64,000 nt of DNA from Halorubrum lacusprofundi ATCC 49239 (GCF_000022205.1 NC_012029.1:1860001-1924000); one strand, 5' to 3'; shown: positions 1 through 9,642, numbered from the stretch's first letter. Notes: generated by a model not told the origin, from the sequence alone. Numbers and translations: made by a program.

Positions 1-546
1 ACGCGCGGAATTGTCGGCGGTGCGGCGGCTGGCGCCGTCGCGTACGTTCTCGGCTATCTGGTCGTGTACGTGACACAGGGCGACCGGATCGCGGAGGGGC
101 TGTCGGGAGTCAACTTCTTCACCGAGCTGTTCGGCGGCGACCCGATCTCGACGTGGCAGGCCGCCGGCTGGCTGTTCTATAACGCACACTTCGTCGACAC
201 CATGTCGCCCGGGGTGTTCGGCGGTGCGCAGTCGACGAACCTCATCATGGAGGCGGACGGCGGTTCGCTACTCTTCATCCTCCCGCCGCTCCTGCTCCTC
301 GTCGCCGGTGTCGTCGCCGGGCGGGCTGCCGGCGCGTCCGACCCGGCCGAGGGGGCGCAGGCCGGCGCGTTCGTCCTCACCGGGTACCTCCCGCTCGCGG
401 TGATCGGGGCGTTCCTGTTCCGGTACACCGTGGGCGACGGGAGCGTGGCGCCCGACCTCATCACCGCCGTGCTGCTCGCCGGCGCCGTCTATCCGGCCGT
501 TTTCGGCGCGATCGGTGGAGCCGCCTCGTCGCTGCTGAGCGACTGA
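1..546 (+). CDS. Haloarchaeal multi-pass membrane protein, 5' end missing
   Basis: The frame is open from base 1 to the TGA at 544-546, so the gene starts upstream of the window; the GTG at 64 is probably internal. The visible 181 residues hold a Gly/Ala-rich hydrophobic segment at the start, an extracytoplasmic-looking stretch, and three more hydrophobic segments near the C-terminus. The layout resembles small haloarchaeal membrane families of unknown role. No catalytic motif is visible and no function is assigned. Confidence 0.75.
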   Translation, partial: TRGIVGGAAAGAVAYVLGYLVVYVTQGDRIAEGLSGVNFFTELFGGDPISTWQAAGWLFYNAHFVDTMSPGVFGGAQSTNLIMEADGGSLLFILPPLLLLVAGVVAGRAAGASDPAEGAQAGAFVLTGYLPLAVIGAFLFRYTVGDGSVAPDLITAVLLAGAVYPAVFGAIGGAASSLLSD

Positions 547-592
547 GTCGGCGAACGGCCACCCCGTCCCGATGGCGCGCCTCGGAGAATTC

Positions 593-1045
593 TCAGTAGT
601 CGATGTCCTCGGGGTCGACTCGGTCGCCGTACTCCCGCACGGGATCGACGGGGCGCCCCTCGTCCGTCTCGGGCGCGACGTAGTCGATGAACGCCTCGAC
701 ATCCGGCTCTCGGATGCGGACCTCGACGTTGACCTCGCCGAGCTCGTCCGGCTCACCGACCGCGAAGTTGACGACGCCCTCGAACGCCGCCTGCTTTTTC
801 AGCGAGAAGTCGAACCCCTCGTCGGTGCTGTTCTGCAGGAACACCCGCCGGGCCGTGTCGAGGATCTCCTGTTCGTGGAGCACGTCGGAGAAGGCGTCGA
901 GGGTGTGTCCCTCAGCGACCAGTCGGCCGTCCTCGTGGATCGGCTCCGCGTCCGGGAACACGTTCCTGATCGCGTCGGCGACCCGGTCGGTCACCTCGGT
1001 GTCGCGGACGGGGGCCTCGATGCGCACGTCGATGCTGTAGATCAC
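593..1045 (-). CDS. UPF0201 family RNA-binding-domain protein
   Basis: This 150-residue acidic protein matches the archaeal UPF0201 family in length and layout, with alternating short strands and helices and the phrase FLQNSTDEGFDFSLKKQAAF near the middle. The family is related to ribosomal L5-like/RNA-binding folds; its cellular role is unproven. Its ATG overlaps the last 4 bases of the upstream UPF0200 kinase gene (ATGA), so the two are almost certainly translated from one mRNA. That pairing is a recurrent archaeal arrangement. Confidence 0.85.
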   Translation of the reverse strand: MIYSIDVRIEAPVRDTEVTDRVADAIRNVFPDAEPIHEDGRLVAEGHTLDAFSDVLHEQEILDTARRVFLQNSTDEGFDFSLKKQAAFEGVVNFAVGEPDELGEVNVEVRIREPDVEAFIDYVAPETDEGRPVDPVREYGDRVDPEDIDY

Positions 1046-1662
1046 GAGCCGTCACCTCCGGCGTTCGGGGTCGCGGGATCTGCGTCGGCTACCTCGTCGG
1101 CGTTCCCCTCGCCTTCCGCGACGCCGAGCACCTCCCGGACGCGTCCCCGGAACGCCGCCAGCGTCCCGGTGTTGTCGATCTCGACATCGGCCCGTTCGAG
1201 CGTTTCGCCGAGGCCGAGTTCGATCTCGCGGGCGTCGCGCTCGCGGAGGGCCTCCAGATCGGAGTCGGACTCGTCGCGGCCGCGGTCGTCGAGCCGCTCG
1301 GCGCGGATCTCGAAGGGAGCGCGGACCGCCACGAGCGTGAAGTCGTCGCCGAACGCCTCCCGGAAGCGCTCCAGTTCGACGGTCGAGCGGAGCCCGTCGA
1401 CGAGCACGGTGTCGCGCTCGCCGTCGGCCGCCGCCTCCCGGATCAGCGGGAGCGTCCGGGTGGCGATCGCGTCGTCGCCCTCCTCCTCGCGGAGGGTGCC
1501 GGCCATTCGCCCGTGGTGTTCGGCCGGGTCGAGCCCGCGGCGGCGGCACTCGGCGCGGATCACGTCGCCCATGACGACGACCGGGATCCCCACCTCTTCG
1601 GCCACGTTCGCCGCCTCCCCCTTCCCGCTGCCGGGGAGGCCGACGGTTCCGATAACGTTCAT
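1042..1662 (-). CDS. UPF0200 family P-loop kinase (dephospho-CoA kinase/adenylate kinase-like)
   Basis: This 206-residue P-loop protein carries a Walker A motif GLPGSGKGE at residues 8-16, followed by the UPF0200-typical VVVMGDVIR segment. It has the fold of small nucleotide kinases, but the true substrate of the family is not established. The tail after about residue 190 is low-complexity and acidic. It is the first gene of a two-gene unit with the UPF0201 gene, sharing a 4-base overlap. The ATG at 1662 puts the P-loop close to the N-terminus, as expected. Confidence 0.85.
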   Translation of the reverse strand: MNVIGTVGLPGSGKGEAANVAEEVGIPVVVMGDVIRAECRRRGLDPAEHHGRMAGTLREEEGDDAIATRTLPLIREAAADGERDTVLVDGLRSTVELERFREAFGDDFTLVAVRAPFEIRAERLDDRGRDESDSDLEALRERDAREIELGLGETLERADVEIDNTGTLAAFRGRVREVLGVAEGEGNADEVADADPATPNAGGDGS

Positions 1663-1771
1663 TAGCGGCGAGTAGTCCCGTGTCGGACTTAGGTCTGCTG
1701 TTGGGGCGTGGGTGTCGACGTCGGCGCGAACCGTCGGCGTTTTTTATACGAGGCGGTTGAGATTGGAGTGA

Positions 1772-1846
1772 GGGCACATAGCTCAGCCCGGATAGAGCGT
1801 CGGACTTCTAATCCGACGGTCGTGGGTTCGAATCCCACTGTGCCCG
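1772..1846 (+). tRNA. tRNA-Arg (anticodon UCU)
   Basis: The acceptor stem GGGCACA (1772-1778) pairs with TGTGCCC (1839-1845), with G at 1846 as discriminator. The anticodon stem TCGGA/TCCGA frames the loop CTTCTAA, giving anticodon TCT. The T-arm contains GGTTCGAATCC. CCA is not encoded, and no intron is seen. A TATA-like run (about 1739-1748) lies about 25 bases upstream. The 3' end is repeated downstream (see findings), so this tRNA may have served as an integration site. Confidence 0.95.
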
Positions 1847-2186
1847 TATCAGCGAGGAGCGCAGCGGCGAGCGAACCGGCACAGTGGGATTCGAACCCAA
1901 TCAGTTGCGCGCAGCGAGCGAAGCGAGCGAGCACGTCTGATTCTGGTTCGAATCCCGTCGTGCACGTTCTTTCCTGTGGTCACTCACGGGCACGACTGTC
2001 AAGCGGGGGGGAAGGGAAAGGTCGACATTTTTAAAGACTCCAGAAAATCTGTTTCATTACCGACTGGCCGGTCGACGCGGACAAGCGAATGAATCAGCTG
2101 TTCGGCCGGACCTATTCGTGTTCGACCTCGACTGGCCCGAGCTGCTGGAGGAACTTCGCGATCGTGGTTCGGGTAGCTCCGATCAT
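1847..2186. other. tRNA-derived fragments and gene-poor junction
   Basis: This 340-base stretch separates tRNA-Arg from an AT-rich island. Bases 1880-1899 are an exact 20-base inverted copy of the tRNA 3' portion at 1823-1842. Bases 1944-1966 hold another degenerate T-arm plus acceptor-like sequence. Around 2049-2201 the plus strand reads as a short open frame containing FDLDWPELLEELRDRG before a TAG. That resembles a real protein tail, but no start or partner is visible, so it may be the end of a decayed gene. A TATA-like run lies at about 2028-2036. Confidence 0.5.
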
Positions 2187-3044
2187 TCAAATTACTTCTA
2201 GAACAAAAACAATTGTAGTCAAAAAAGACAGTGTATATCCGATAAAAGCTACAAGGCCAGAGATGATGTACAGAATGCCATGAAAACCATATTTCTGTGT
2301 GAATGGAGGCCCAATAATGATGAAATGGTATAGTCTCTCTTTTCCCAATTCAAGATTTTTCCACGAAGTATGGACTAATTTGTTAACTATATATATGCTT
2401 CCTGCTAACACATAAAATGAGCAAAACGATATTATCCAAAATGGATCTTGCGTGAGATCTGCGAAAACAAGTAACATGGACGGCACTAGTAGAGCGAGCG
2501 CTAACAACAGTCTCTCATAGGATTTTGACATATAAAGCCCCATCTTACCTAACAAGTTTGAATTGAACTTCAGATCAGATCGAACTTTGTCGTTATACGT
2601 GGTGTTCACACCGTATTGAACATCCTCTATATCATCTCTACTAACAAGCGGAAGTCTGGTGGAATAGGACTTTTCAGCCCCAAGTAACGAATTTAATCTA
2701 GGCATTGTTAGAACATCAATTGCCCATGCAATAGAATCAAGAAGAAAAATAGCCGATAACATAATAACGAACAAACTCAACGGGGTTCCGAGATCTGCTA
2801 AATTTGCAATGTTATCTCCTAAATAAATTGGGCTCTGATTCTCAACAGATTGCAGATAATTAGTTACTCTATTGAATACGCCTTCTGAAGTGAACGTTAT
2901 TATAATAGCAGATGCAGCGATCAGCAGTTGGATCAATCTTTCTGCGCGTCTTTGTGTATGAAAGTATGTTTCGATCTGTCTATCTAAGTATGAATTTAGA
3001 TGATCGCCATCAATATCTTCTGTTTGAACTTGATCTTTACTCAT
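2187..3044 (-). CDS. Orphan multi-pass membrane protein, AT-rich
   Basis: This 285-residue protein is encoded by sequence far more AT-rich than its surroundings. A soluble N-terminal helix of about 35 residues leads into a membrane segment near residues 38-55, a second near 90-112, a soluble middle region of about 60 residues, a pair near 172-215, and one or two segments at the C-terminus (about 250-285). Asn, Ser, Ile and Tyr are common, unlike the acidic chromosomal proteins. I do not recognise the family. The layout resembles membrane effectors or immunity-type proteins of mobile islands, but no effector motif is seen, so that is only a guess. It sits beside tRNA-Arg. Confidence 0.7.
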   Translation of the reverse strand: MSKDQVQTEDIDGDHLNSYLDRQIETYFHTQRRAERLIQLLIAASAIIITFTSEGVFNRVTNYLQSVENQSPIYLGDNIANLADLGTPLSLFVIMLSAIFLLDSIAWAIDVLTMPRLNSLLGAEKSYSTRLPLVSRDDIEDVQYGVNTTYNDKVRSDLKFNSNLLGKMGLYMSKSYERLLLALALLVPSMLLVFADLTQDPFWIISFCSFYVLAGSIYIVNKLVHTSWKNLELGKERLYHFIIIGPPFTQKYGFHGILYIISGLVAFIGYTLSFLTTIVFVLEVI

Positions 3045-3047
3045 GGG

Positions 3048-3332
3048 TTATATATCTGGATTGTTCGGTAACTTCTCTGCATACAGGTCACCACGCAAAT
3101 ACGCTAGCCTCAACGAGTATCTCATACATATTTCTATTTTTATTGTAGGAAAAACTAACGCATATTTAGCTAGCTTCCGGCAATACTGTTCAATATATTT
3201 TGTACCGGAATCTAACTGCTGGAGCTCCGACTCTGTTGCCGTCGTTGATGGAGATCCACAGAATTCTTTAGTAAGATGTTTTGGGATGCGATCGTCGAAG
3301 GTGCTGTTCGATCGAGAACTACCAAGATCCAA
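3048..3332 (-). CDS. Uncertain small ORF upstream of the orphan membrane protein
   Basis: This 94-codon frame ends in a TAA three bases before the ATG of the membrane protein gene, so the two could be co-transcribed. It is also AT-rich, with a Lys/Tyr/Ile-containing second half that looks protein-like. There is no recognisable domain, and the start is not supported by a clear promoter or ribosome binding site. It may be real, a truncated gene, or chance. Confidence 0.3.
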   Translation of the reverse strand: MDLGSSRSNSTFDDRIPKHLTKEFCGSPSTTATESELQQLDSGTKYIEQYCRKLAKYALVFPTIKIEICMRYSLRLAYLRGDLYAEKLPNNPDI

Positions 3333-3366
3333 GGAGGCGGGAGGAAACTCGACTTCGCTGCGCCCT

Positions 3367-4371
3367 TCAATCCGCCGTACTCGGCGTCCCCAGATACTTC
3401 TCGTTGAGCTCGTACTCGCCGTCGTCGTTCTCGATCAGGTACTCGCCGTAGTAGGGGACGCGATTAGCCACCACTGCCTCGAACGTCTCGGCGATCTCGT
3501 CGCGGGTCATCTCCCCCATCGACCGGAGGTCATCGTTGCGGTTGAGACAGCCCTTTAAGTATCCCTCGTGGGTGACGCGGACGCGGCCGCAGTTGGCACA
3601 GAAGTTCTCGTTCTCGACGGGATCGACGATTTCGACCATGCCGCCGGTGTCGTCGTCGCTGTCCTCGCCCACGAAGTACCGCTTCCGGTCGTGCATCTCG
3701 CGACGCTCGACGCGGTCCGCCTTCTCGGCGAGCCAGTCGTGAACGCGCTCGATGTCGACGTTCCACTCCGGCTTCCCGGTCAGCTCCGGCATGTACTGGA
3801 TGAGCTGGAGCTGGAGCCCCTCGTTGTCGGCGACGTGCTCGACCATCTCCTCGACGTAGCCCGCGGTGTGCGTGAACACGACCATGTTGAGCTTCACGGG
3901 GTCGAGCCCGGCGTCGACGGCGGCTTTGACCCCCTCCAGCACGCGCTCGTAGGCGCCGGATTTGGTGACCTCCGCGAAGTCGTCCGGGTCGAGCGCGTCC
4001 TGCGAGACGTTCACGCGATCGAGCCCGGCCGCCTTCAGGTCCTCGGCGCGCCCGGGGAGGAAGGTCCCGTTCGTCGTCAGCGACACCTCCATCGAGTCGG
4101 GCGTGCGCTCGACGATCTCTTCGAGGTCCTGTCGGAGCATGGGCTCGCCGCCCGTGAACTTCACCGAGTCGACGCCGTACCCCTCGACGACTTCCAGAAA
4201 GCGGACCACGTCGTCGGCGGTCATCTCGTCGTCGCTCGGCTCCATCGGCCCCCGCGTGTCGCCTAACCCCTCGTTGTGACAGTAGACGCAGTCGAAGTTA
4301 CACCGGTCGGTAAGCGAGATTCGCACCCCTGTCACCTCCCGTCCGAAGTCGTCCGCGAGTGGGCCGGTCAT
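3367..4371 (-). CDS. moaA: GTP 3',8-cyclase MoaA (molybdenum cofactor synthesis)
   Basis: This radical-SAM enzyme rearranges GTP in the first step of molybdopterin synthesis. The N-terminal cluster motif CxxxCxxC is at Cys24, Cys28 and Cys31 (CNFDCVYC). The C-terminal cluster Cys residues are at about 258, 261 and 275 (CANCGRVR...KGC). The length of 334 residues is normal. A TATA-like TTAAATAT at about 4396-4403 lies about 27 bases before the ATG, consistent with a leaderless start. The usual C-terminal Gly-Gly is absent; the tail ends STAD. MoaA from some lineages lacks an obvious GG, so activity should not be assumed lost. Confidence 0.95.
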   Translation of the reverse strand: MTGPLADDFGREVTGVRISLTDRCNFDCVYCHNEGLGDTRGPMEPSDDEMTADDVVRFLEVVEGYGVDSVKFTGGEPMLRQDLEEIVERTPDSMEVSLTTNGTFLPGRAEDLKAAGLDRVNVSQDALDPDDFAEVTKSGAYERVLEGVKAAVDAGLDPVKLNMVVFTHTAGYVEEMVEHVADNEGLQLQLIQYMPELTGKPEWNVDIERVHDWLAEKADRVERREMHDRKRYFVGEDSDDDTGGMVEIVDPVENENFCANCGRVRVTHEGYLKGCLNRNDDLRSMGEMTRDEIAETFEAVVANRVPYYGEYLIENDDGEYELNEKYLGTPSTAD

Positions 4372-4439
4372 GTCCGAACGAAGCCACCGCGTTCGCTTAA
4401 ATATCCGGGTAGATCGTGAGTCCGCGTAACGTGGAGCGG

Positions 4440-5333
4440 TTACGTCCCGTCCGCCTCGGCCGCCTCGTCCGCCTCATCCGTCTCGTCCGCCTCGTCCGCC
4501 TCGTCCGCCTCGTTCGCCTCGCCCGCACCGGCAGCCGAACCGTCACCCGCGGACCCGGATCGCTCGGCGATCGCGACCCGGAGCCCGTCGCTGGCGACCT
4601 CGACGTCGCCGTCGAACCCCGCGTCCCGGACGCTTTGTGCCATCTCGCGCTCGCGACCCCCGGTGTGCGGGTACAGGTGCGAGAGCAGCAGCGTGTCGAT
4701 ATCGGTGCCCGCGAGCGACTCCCCCAGTTGCGTGGGGTTCGGGTGGTTCGACACGTCGGTCCCGTCCGGGAACGAGCAGTCGTGGACCAGCAGGTCGCTC
4801 CCGTCGGCGAACGACGCCATGCCCGCGAACGCCTCCGTGTCCCCCGAGAGCGTGAGCGGCCCGTTCGCGGGGTCGAAATCGGCGCTCGGCGGCGAGAACC
4901 GGTAGGCGAACCCGTCCATCGAGTGGCGCGTCTCGCGGGCGGTCACGTCGAACCCGGCCGCCGCGAAGGGCCGGGCCGCCGACACCTCGCGGACCGCCAG
5001 ATCGATCCGCCCGTCGAGGTACTCGTGAACGTCGAGCAGCCCGTCGAGCAGCGATTTGGTTCCGGCCGGGCCGACGACCTCCAGATGCTCCTCGCCGGCG
5101 AGCCATCGGGCCTTCATCAGTGGGAGCAGCGCCGCGACGTGGTCGAGGTGGTGATGCGTCAAGAGAACGGTCGAGACTCCCTCGTAGCCGGTCTCGGTGC
5201 CGGCCAGCCGCTGGAGGACGCCGCTGCCACAGTCGACGAGGAGGGAACGGTCGCCGTCGTCGAGGAGGTAGCCCGCCTGCACGCGGTCCGGGACCGGCAT
5301 CGCGCTGCCGGATCCGAGGACGGTGAGTTCCAT
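4440..5333 (-). CDS. Metallo-beta-lactamase-fold hydrolase (RNase Z-like) with acidic repeat tail
   Basis: This 297-residue protein has the zinc-binding motif THHHLDH at residues 59-65 and a later SGDTEAF and HLYPHTGG region, as in RNase Z/arylsulfatase-like beta-lactamase-fold enzymes. The N-terminus ([15 protein letters not shown]) is typical of this group. A phosphodiester or ester bond is the likely target, but the substrate cannot be read from sequence. The last 30 or so residues are an Glu-Ala-Asp/Asp-Glu-Ala repeat encoded by a 9-base tandem repeat, probably an unstructured acidic extension. The ATG at 5333 is well placed. Confidence 0.85.
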   Translation of the reverse strand: MELTVLGSGSAMPVPDRVQAGYLLDDGDRSLLVDCGSGVLQRLAGTETGYEGVSTVLLTHHHLDHVAALLPLMKARWLAGEEHLEVVGPAGTKSLLDGLLDVHEYLDGRIDLAVREVSAARPFAAAGFDVTARETRHSMDGFAYRFSPPSADFDPANGPLTLSGDTEAFAGMASFADGSDLLVHDCSFPDGTDVSNHPNPTQLGESLAGTDIDTLLLSHLYPHTGGREREMAQSVRDAGFDGDVEVASDGLRVAIAERSGSAGDGSAAGAGEANEADEADEADETDEADEAAEADGT

Positions 5334-5517
5334 GCCGAGTGTCCGTGCGCCCAGCCACCTAACTCGGTCGGACCACGGGGCGCGTCTCGTCCGGGCGCCG
5401 CGCGTCCGGATCGACGCCCCCGCCGCCCCCGCCGCGACTAACGCGTCGCAGTCCCCGAGATTCCCGACCTGATAATCGGGGAAGAGGGTTCATAAATCGG
5501 ATCCGGATATCGCGGGC

Positions 5518-7035
5518 GTGAGCAGTCAGGGAACCCACCGCGACGACGAACTCGGCATCGACGACGACACGCGTGCGACCGTCGACGGCGAGGAACTGCT
5601 GAACAACCTCGAAATCAACGCCGCAGAGATCGAACGACGGAAGCGGCACAGCCGGTTTGACGAGCGGGACGCCGCGCGGCTCTCGTCGATCGCGGACGAC
5701 GTCGACGCGGTCGCGGACGACATCGTCGACGAGTTCTACGACCACATCGACTCCGATCCGGAGGTCCGGGCGGTACTCGACCGGTCGTCGCTCCCCATGT
5801 CGGCGCTCGTCGCCGGCCAGCGACGGTATCTCACCGGGGTAGTGGGCGGCGACTACGGCCGAGACTACTTCGCCGACCGAGCGCGAGTGGGGCGACTCCA
5901 CGACCTGCTCGGGCTCGAACCCGACGCCTACCTCGGGCAGTACGCGGTGTACTACGAGCGGCTCTTCGATGTGCTGGCGGAGCGGGCCGTCGACGGGAAC
6001 GGTGAGAACAGAAACAGCGAGGGCGGAGCGACCGATGACACCGCCGAGGCGGTCGAACAGTTCCGAGATGAAGCGCTGTCGGTGCTCAAGGCGTTCCTCC
6101 TCGACCAACAGCTCGCGATCGACACGTACGTCGACTCGTACGTCACGGAGGCGGAACGCGAGGCCCGTCGCCAGCGGGAGCTCTCGCGGCGCGTCGCCGA
6201 ACAGATCGGCGAGCCGGCGGCGGCGCTCCGCGAAACCACCGCGGAAGTCGCCGAGGAGAGCGACCGGATCGACGAGCTCGCCGGCCGACAGTCGGACCGG
6301 ATGGACGACCTCTCGCGAGAGGCCAACGAGATGACCGCGACCGTTGAGGAGGTCGCCGCCACTGCCGACGAGGTGGCCGCGACCAGCGACGACGCCGCCG
6401 GTCTAGCTGCCGAGGGCGTCGATGCCGCCAGCGACGCGACGGAGACGATGGAAGAGGTCCGCGAGGCCACCGAGGCCGTCCGCGAGGAGATGGCCGATCT
6501 CCAGGAGCAGGTCGACGAGATCCGGGGCGTCACCGACGTGATCGGCGACGTGGCGGACCAGACGAACCTGCTCGCGCTGAACGCCTCTATCGAGGCTGCC
6601 CGTGCGGGTGAGGCCGGCTCCGGCTTCGCGGTCGTCGCCGACGAGGTGAAGTCGCTCGCGCAGGACGCCAGCGACCACGCCGCAGACATTGAGGATACGG
6701 TCGAAGAGGTGGCCGACAGCGGCGAGGCGACGCTCGACGAGCTCGAACGCGTCGCGGACCGAGTCGCGGACGGAACCGAGCAGGTCGACGAAACGGTAAC
6801 GCGGTTAGAAGCGATCGAGAGCGCGGTCGTCGACGCCTCCGATGGGATCGCCGAGGTGTCGGACGCGATGGACTCACAGGCGACCTCCGTCGAGGAGGTG
6901 GCGGCCATGGTCGACGACTCGACCGAGTCGGCGGAGACGGTCGCTAACAGTGCGAGCGAGATCGCCGCCACGACGGATCGACAGCGCGAGCGCGTCGACG
7001 AGATCGCCGACTCGGCGGCGGAGCTCACGGAGTAG
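5518..7035 (+). CDS. hemAT: Globin-coupled methyl-accepting chemotaxis transducer (HemAT type)
   Basis: The 505-residue soluble transducer has an N-terminal globin-sensor domain (about 20-195) and a C-terminal methyl-accepting signalling domain (about 215-500). His128, in [10 protein letters not shown], matches the proximal haem ligand of HemAT. The signalling hairpin tip reads [19 protein letters not shown] at about 346-364, the CheA/CheW contact. There are no membrane segments, as expected for an oxygen sensor of this class. It probably drives aerotaxis. The start is a GTG at 5518 with a TATA-like element (about 5489-5497) some 25 bases upstream, indicating a leaderless transcript. No che genes lie nearby. 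Confidence 0.93.
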   Translation: MSSQGTHRDDELGIDDDTRATVDGEELLNNLEINAAEIERRKRHSRFDERDAARLSSIADDVDAVADDIVDEFYDHIDSDPEVRAVLDRSSLPMSALVAGQRRYLTGVVGGDYGRDYFADRARVGRLHDLLGLEPDAYLGQYAVYYERLFDVLAERAVDGNGENRNSEGGATDDTAEAVEQFRDEALSVLKAFLLDQQLAIDTYVDSYVTEAEREARRQRELSRRVAEQIGEPAAALRETTAEVAEESDRIDELAGRQSDRMDDLSREANEMTATVEEVAATADEVAATSDDAAGLAAEGVDAASDATETMEEVREATEAVREEMADLQEQVDEIRGVTDVIGDVADQTNLLALNASIEAARAGEAGSGFAVVADEVKSLAQDASDHAADIEDTVEEVADSGEATLDELERVADRVADGTEQVDETVTRLEAIESAVVDASDGIAEVSDAMDSQATSVEEVAAMVDDSTESAETVANSASEIAATTDRQRERVDEIADSAAELTE

Positions 7036-7072
7036 ACCGTCAAATCAGGGCCGCGGCCCGACCACCGAACGC

Positions 7073-7498
7073 CTACTTGATCAGGAACACCGGCACGCTC
7101 GCGTCGTCGGCCACGCGGTCGGAGACGCTGCCGAGCGACCGGATCCGCTCGCGCGGCGACTTCCCCTCGGGGCTCATCACGATCACGTCGATCCCGTGCT
7201 CGTCGGCGTAGTCAACGATCTCGGTGTCCGGCGTTCCCTCTATCACGTGAGTCTCGACGTCGACGCCCGCCTCGGCGGCGCGATCGGCGACCGCGGCGAC
7301 TGCATCCTCGCCCTGCGACTCGAGGTCGGCGACGACCTCGTCGTGAAGCTCGCCGGAACTCGCGGTGGCGATACGTCGGTCGACGACGTACAGCGCGTGG
7401 ATCGTCGCGTCGTGGTCGGTCGCCAGTCGGATGGCGTGATCGAGCGCGCGGTTGACCGCCTCGCTTCCGTCGGTCGGCACCAGCAGGTCGTCGTACAT
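7073..7498 (-). CDS. Universal stress protein, single domain
   Basis: This 141-residue UspA-fold protein begins MYDDLLVPTDGSE, the classic first strand plus loop. It contains the ATP-binding signature GIDVIVMSPEGKS...SVSDRVADDASVPVF near the C-terminus. The longer frame upstream of 7498 is GC-rich noncoding sequence; the ATG at 7498 gives the standard family length. It lies convergent to the HemAT-like gene and divergent from trpS. Several Usp genes occur in this window; their individual roles are unknown. Confidence 0.9.
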   Translation of the reverse strand: MYDDLLVPTDGSEAVNRALDHAIRLATDHDATIHALYVVDRRIATASSGELHDEVVADLESQGEDAVAAVADRAAEAGVDVETHVIEGTPDTEIVDYADEHGIDVIVMSPEGKSPRERIRSLGSVSDRVADDASVPVFLIK

Positions 7499-7650
7499 GG
7501 GCGACTGTTCGATCCGGTGGCAAATAACGGTACGCCCGCTCGGTCGCTCGGTGGGAACGCGGCCGGGTGATCTAGCACCCGTGTTCGGCGGCGTGGCAAC
7601 TCCTCTCGCGCAAGCGAACGGTTTTTGCATCGACCGACTGGAGGGGACGT

Positions 7651-9255
7651 ATGGACGAGGACACCCCCCGCACGGACGGCGGGACCGAGCGCGCGGAACC
7701 GACCGAAGACGTCGCGCTCGACCCGTGGGGGTCGGCGTCGGTCGGCGACTACGCGGACCTGTTCGAGGAGTTCGGCATCGAGGCGTTCGACGACGTCGCC
7801 GAGAGCGTGGCGGACCCGCACTACCTGATGCGTCGCGGCGTCATCTTCGGGCACCGCGAGTACGACGCGGTCGCCGAGGCGATGGCCAACGACGAGCCGT
7901 TCGCCGCGCTCTCCGGGTTTATGCCCACCGGCGACCCCCACATCGGCCACAAGCTCGTGTTCGACGAGATCATCTGGCACCAACAGCAGGGCGGCGACGC
8001 GTTCGGGCTGATCGCCGATCTGGAGGCTCACTCCGCCCGCGGAATGTCGTGGGACGAGATCGACGAGCACGCGCGCAACTACCTCCTGAGTCTCCTCGCG
8101 CTCGGCTTCGACGCCGAGGAGGGAGAGCTGTACCGCCAGTCCGACAACCGCGAGGTACAGGATCTGGGGTTCGAACTCGGGTCGAAGGCGAACTTCTCGG
8201 AGTTCGAGGCGATCTACGGCTTCGACGGCGAGACCAACATCTCGCACATGCAGAGCGTGATCACCCAGACCGCGGACATCCTCTACCCGCAGCTCGTCGA
8301 CGAGCCGAAACCCACCGTGATCCCGGTCGGGCCGGACCAGGACCCGCACGTCCGACTGACCCGCGACCTGGCGACCCGCGTGCGTTACTTCAAGGTGACC
8401 GAGGCGTTCGCCTCCTTCGAGCTGAACGACGACGAGCGACAGCTCGTGCGGGCCGCCTACGACGCGCTCGCGGCCGGCGACGAGAGCGACGGGGACGCCG
8501 AGGTCGACGTGCGCTGCGGGGACGCCGCCGAGTGGCTCGCCGACTACGAGCCGCCGGAAACCGACTCGGAGGCTACTGACCTCGTCGCCGCCAAGTCGAC
8601 CGCCCTCGACAAGCTCCGGGCGGGCGGCAAGGAGCCGCTCCGCCCCCGCGTGCGCTTCTTCGACCGCAACGCCACCGAGGAGGCGTTCGAGGCGCTGATC
8701 GAGGCCGTCGACGGCGAGAAGCGCGTCTTCGAGGGCCACGTCGACGCGTTCGATCTCACCCGTGAGGAGGCCGAGGCGCTGGCGCGCGACGTCGAGATCG
8801 ACCACGACGGATTCGGCTTCCGCCAGCCCTCCTCGATCTACCACCGATTCATGACCGGGCTCACCGGCGGGAAGATGTCCTCGTCGGTCCCGGCGAGCCA
8901 CATTTCGCTTTTGGACGACCCCGAGGACGGCTACGACAAGGTCCGGGCGGCGACGACCGGGGGCCGCGACACCGCCGCCGAGCAGCGCGAACTGGGCGGC
9001 GAGGCCGACGAGTGTCCCGTTTACGAGCTGTACGCCTACCTGCTCGCGGGCGACGACGACGAGCTGACGAAGACCGTCTACTCCGAGTGCGTCAACGGCG
9101 AGCGCCTCTGTGGCGGCTGCAAGGAACAGGCCGCCGAGCTAATGTCGGAGTTCCTCGAAGACCATCAGGAGAAGCGCGCGGAGGCCGAGGAGCTCCTCGA
9201 CGACCTCGACATCGACCTCGACTCCGACCGGCGCGGGACGGGCGGCGAGCACTGA
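7651..9255 (+). CDS. trpS: Tryptophan--tRNA ligase
   Basis: This class I aminoacyl-tRNA synthetase charges tRNA-Trp. The HIGH motif is at residues 97-100 (TGDPHIGHK), and the KMSKS equivalent is KMSSS at about 408-412. The length of 534 residues fits the long haloarchaeal form; between the catalytic parts there is an acidic insertion at about 275-330. The ATG at 7651 is followed by an acidic leader before the conserved core starts at about residue 28. The gene stands alone, with a stress protein divergent from it. Confidence 0.95.
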   Translation: MDEDTPRTDGGTERAEPTEDVALDPWGSASVGDYADLFEEFGIEAFDDVAESVADPHYLMRRGVIFGHREYDAVAEAMANDEPFAALSGFMPTGDPHIGHKLVFDEIIWHQQQGGDAFGLIADLEAHSARGMSWDEIDEHARNYLLSLLALGFDAEEGELYRQSDNREVQDLGFELGSKANFSEFEAIYGFDGETNISHMQSVITQTADILYPQLVDEPKPTVIPVGPDQDPHVRLTRDLATRVRYFKVTEAFASFELNDDERQLVRAAYDALAAGDESDGDAEVDVRCGDAAEWLADYEPPETDSEATDLVAAKSTALDKLRAGGKEPLRPRVRFFDRNATEEAFEALIEAVDGEKRVFEGHVDAFDLTREEAEALARDVEIDHDGFGFRQPSSIYHRFMTGLTGGKMSSSVPASHISLLDDPEDGYDKVRAATTGGRDTAAEQRELGGEADECPVYELYAYLLAGDDDELTKTVYSECVNGERLCGGCKEQAAELMSEFLEDHQEKRAEAEELLDDLDIDLDSDRRGTGGEH

Positions 9256-9291
9256 AGCGGCGATCGAGCGCGACAACCGAGCGCGAGTCCC

Positions 9292-9642
9292 TCACAGCTC
9301 GCTTTTTAAGTACGCGCCGAGCATCCCGCCGACCGCGCTCAGCGCGACGGTGTACCCGACCGCGAGCGCCACGATCACGGCCACGAAGAGGAAGCCGCCG
9401 ACCGCGATCCCGAGGTCCCCCGTAAACGGGAGGAACAGGAGTGCAATCGCTAAGAACGCGGCAACCGGGAGGGAGGCGATTCCGCCCGAGAGCGCGCCGA
9501 CCCGAAGCCCGTTTTCGGTGTCGCCGCCGTCGAGGTAAGCCGCGAGTGCGCCGCCGAGGACCGGCGAGATACCGGTAAACGAGAGCCCGATCGTCGCGAC
9601 TGCGCCGATAACCGCGTTGAGGAGGGTGTTGTCGGTGTTCAT
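9292..9642 (-). CDS. DUF5518-type small membrane protein
   Basis: This 116-residue hydrophobic protein has four likely membrane segments. It has the Gly-rich pattern GALAAYLDGGDTENGLRVGALSGGIASLP seen in haloarchaeal DUF5518 proteins, here quoted only in outline: a GG..G.R.GA.SG core after the first pair of helices. It ends GAYLKSEL. The ATG at 9642 gives the usual length; the longer upstream frame is antisense to the HerA-like gene start. No function is known for the family. Confidence 0.8.
   Translation of the reverse strand: MNTDNTLLNAVIGAVATIGLSFTGISPVLGGALAAYLDGGDTENGLRVGALSGGIASLPVAAFLAIALLFLPFTGDLGIAVGGFLFVAVIVALAVGYTVALSAVGGMLGAYLKSEL

Noticed and set aside
1944-1966. Second functional tRNA
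   Set aside because: Only a degenerate T-arm and acceptor-like tail are present; no anticodon or D-arm can be formed.
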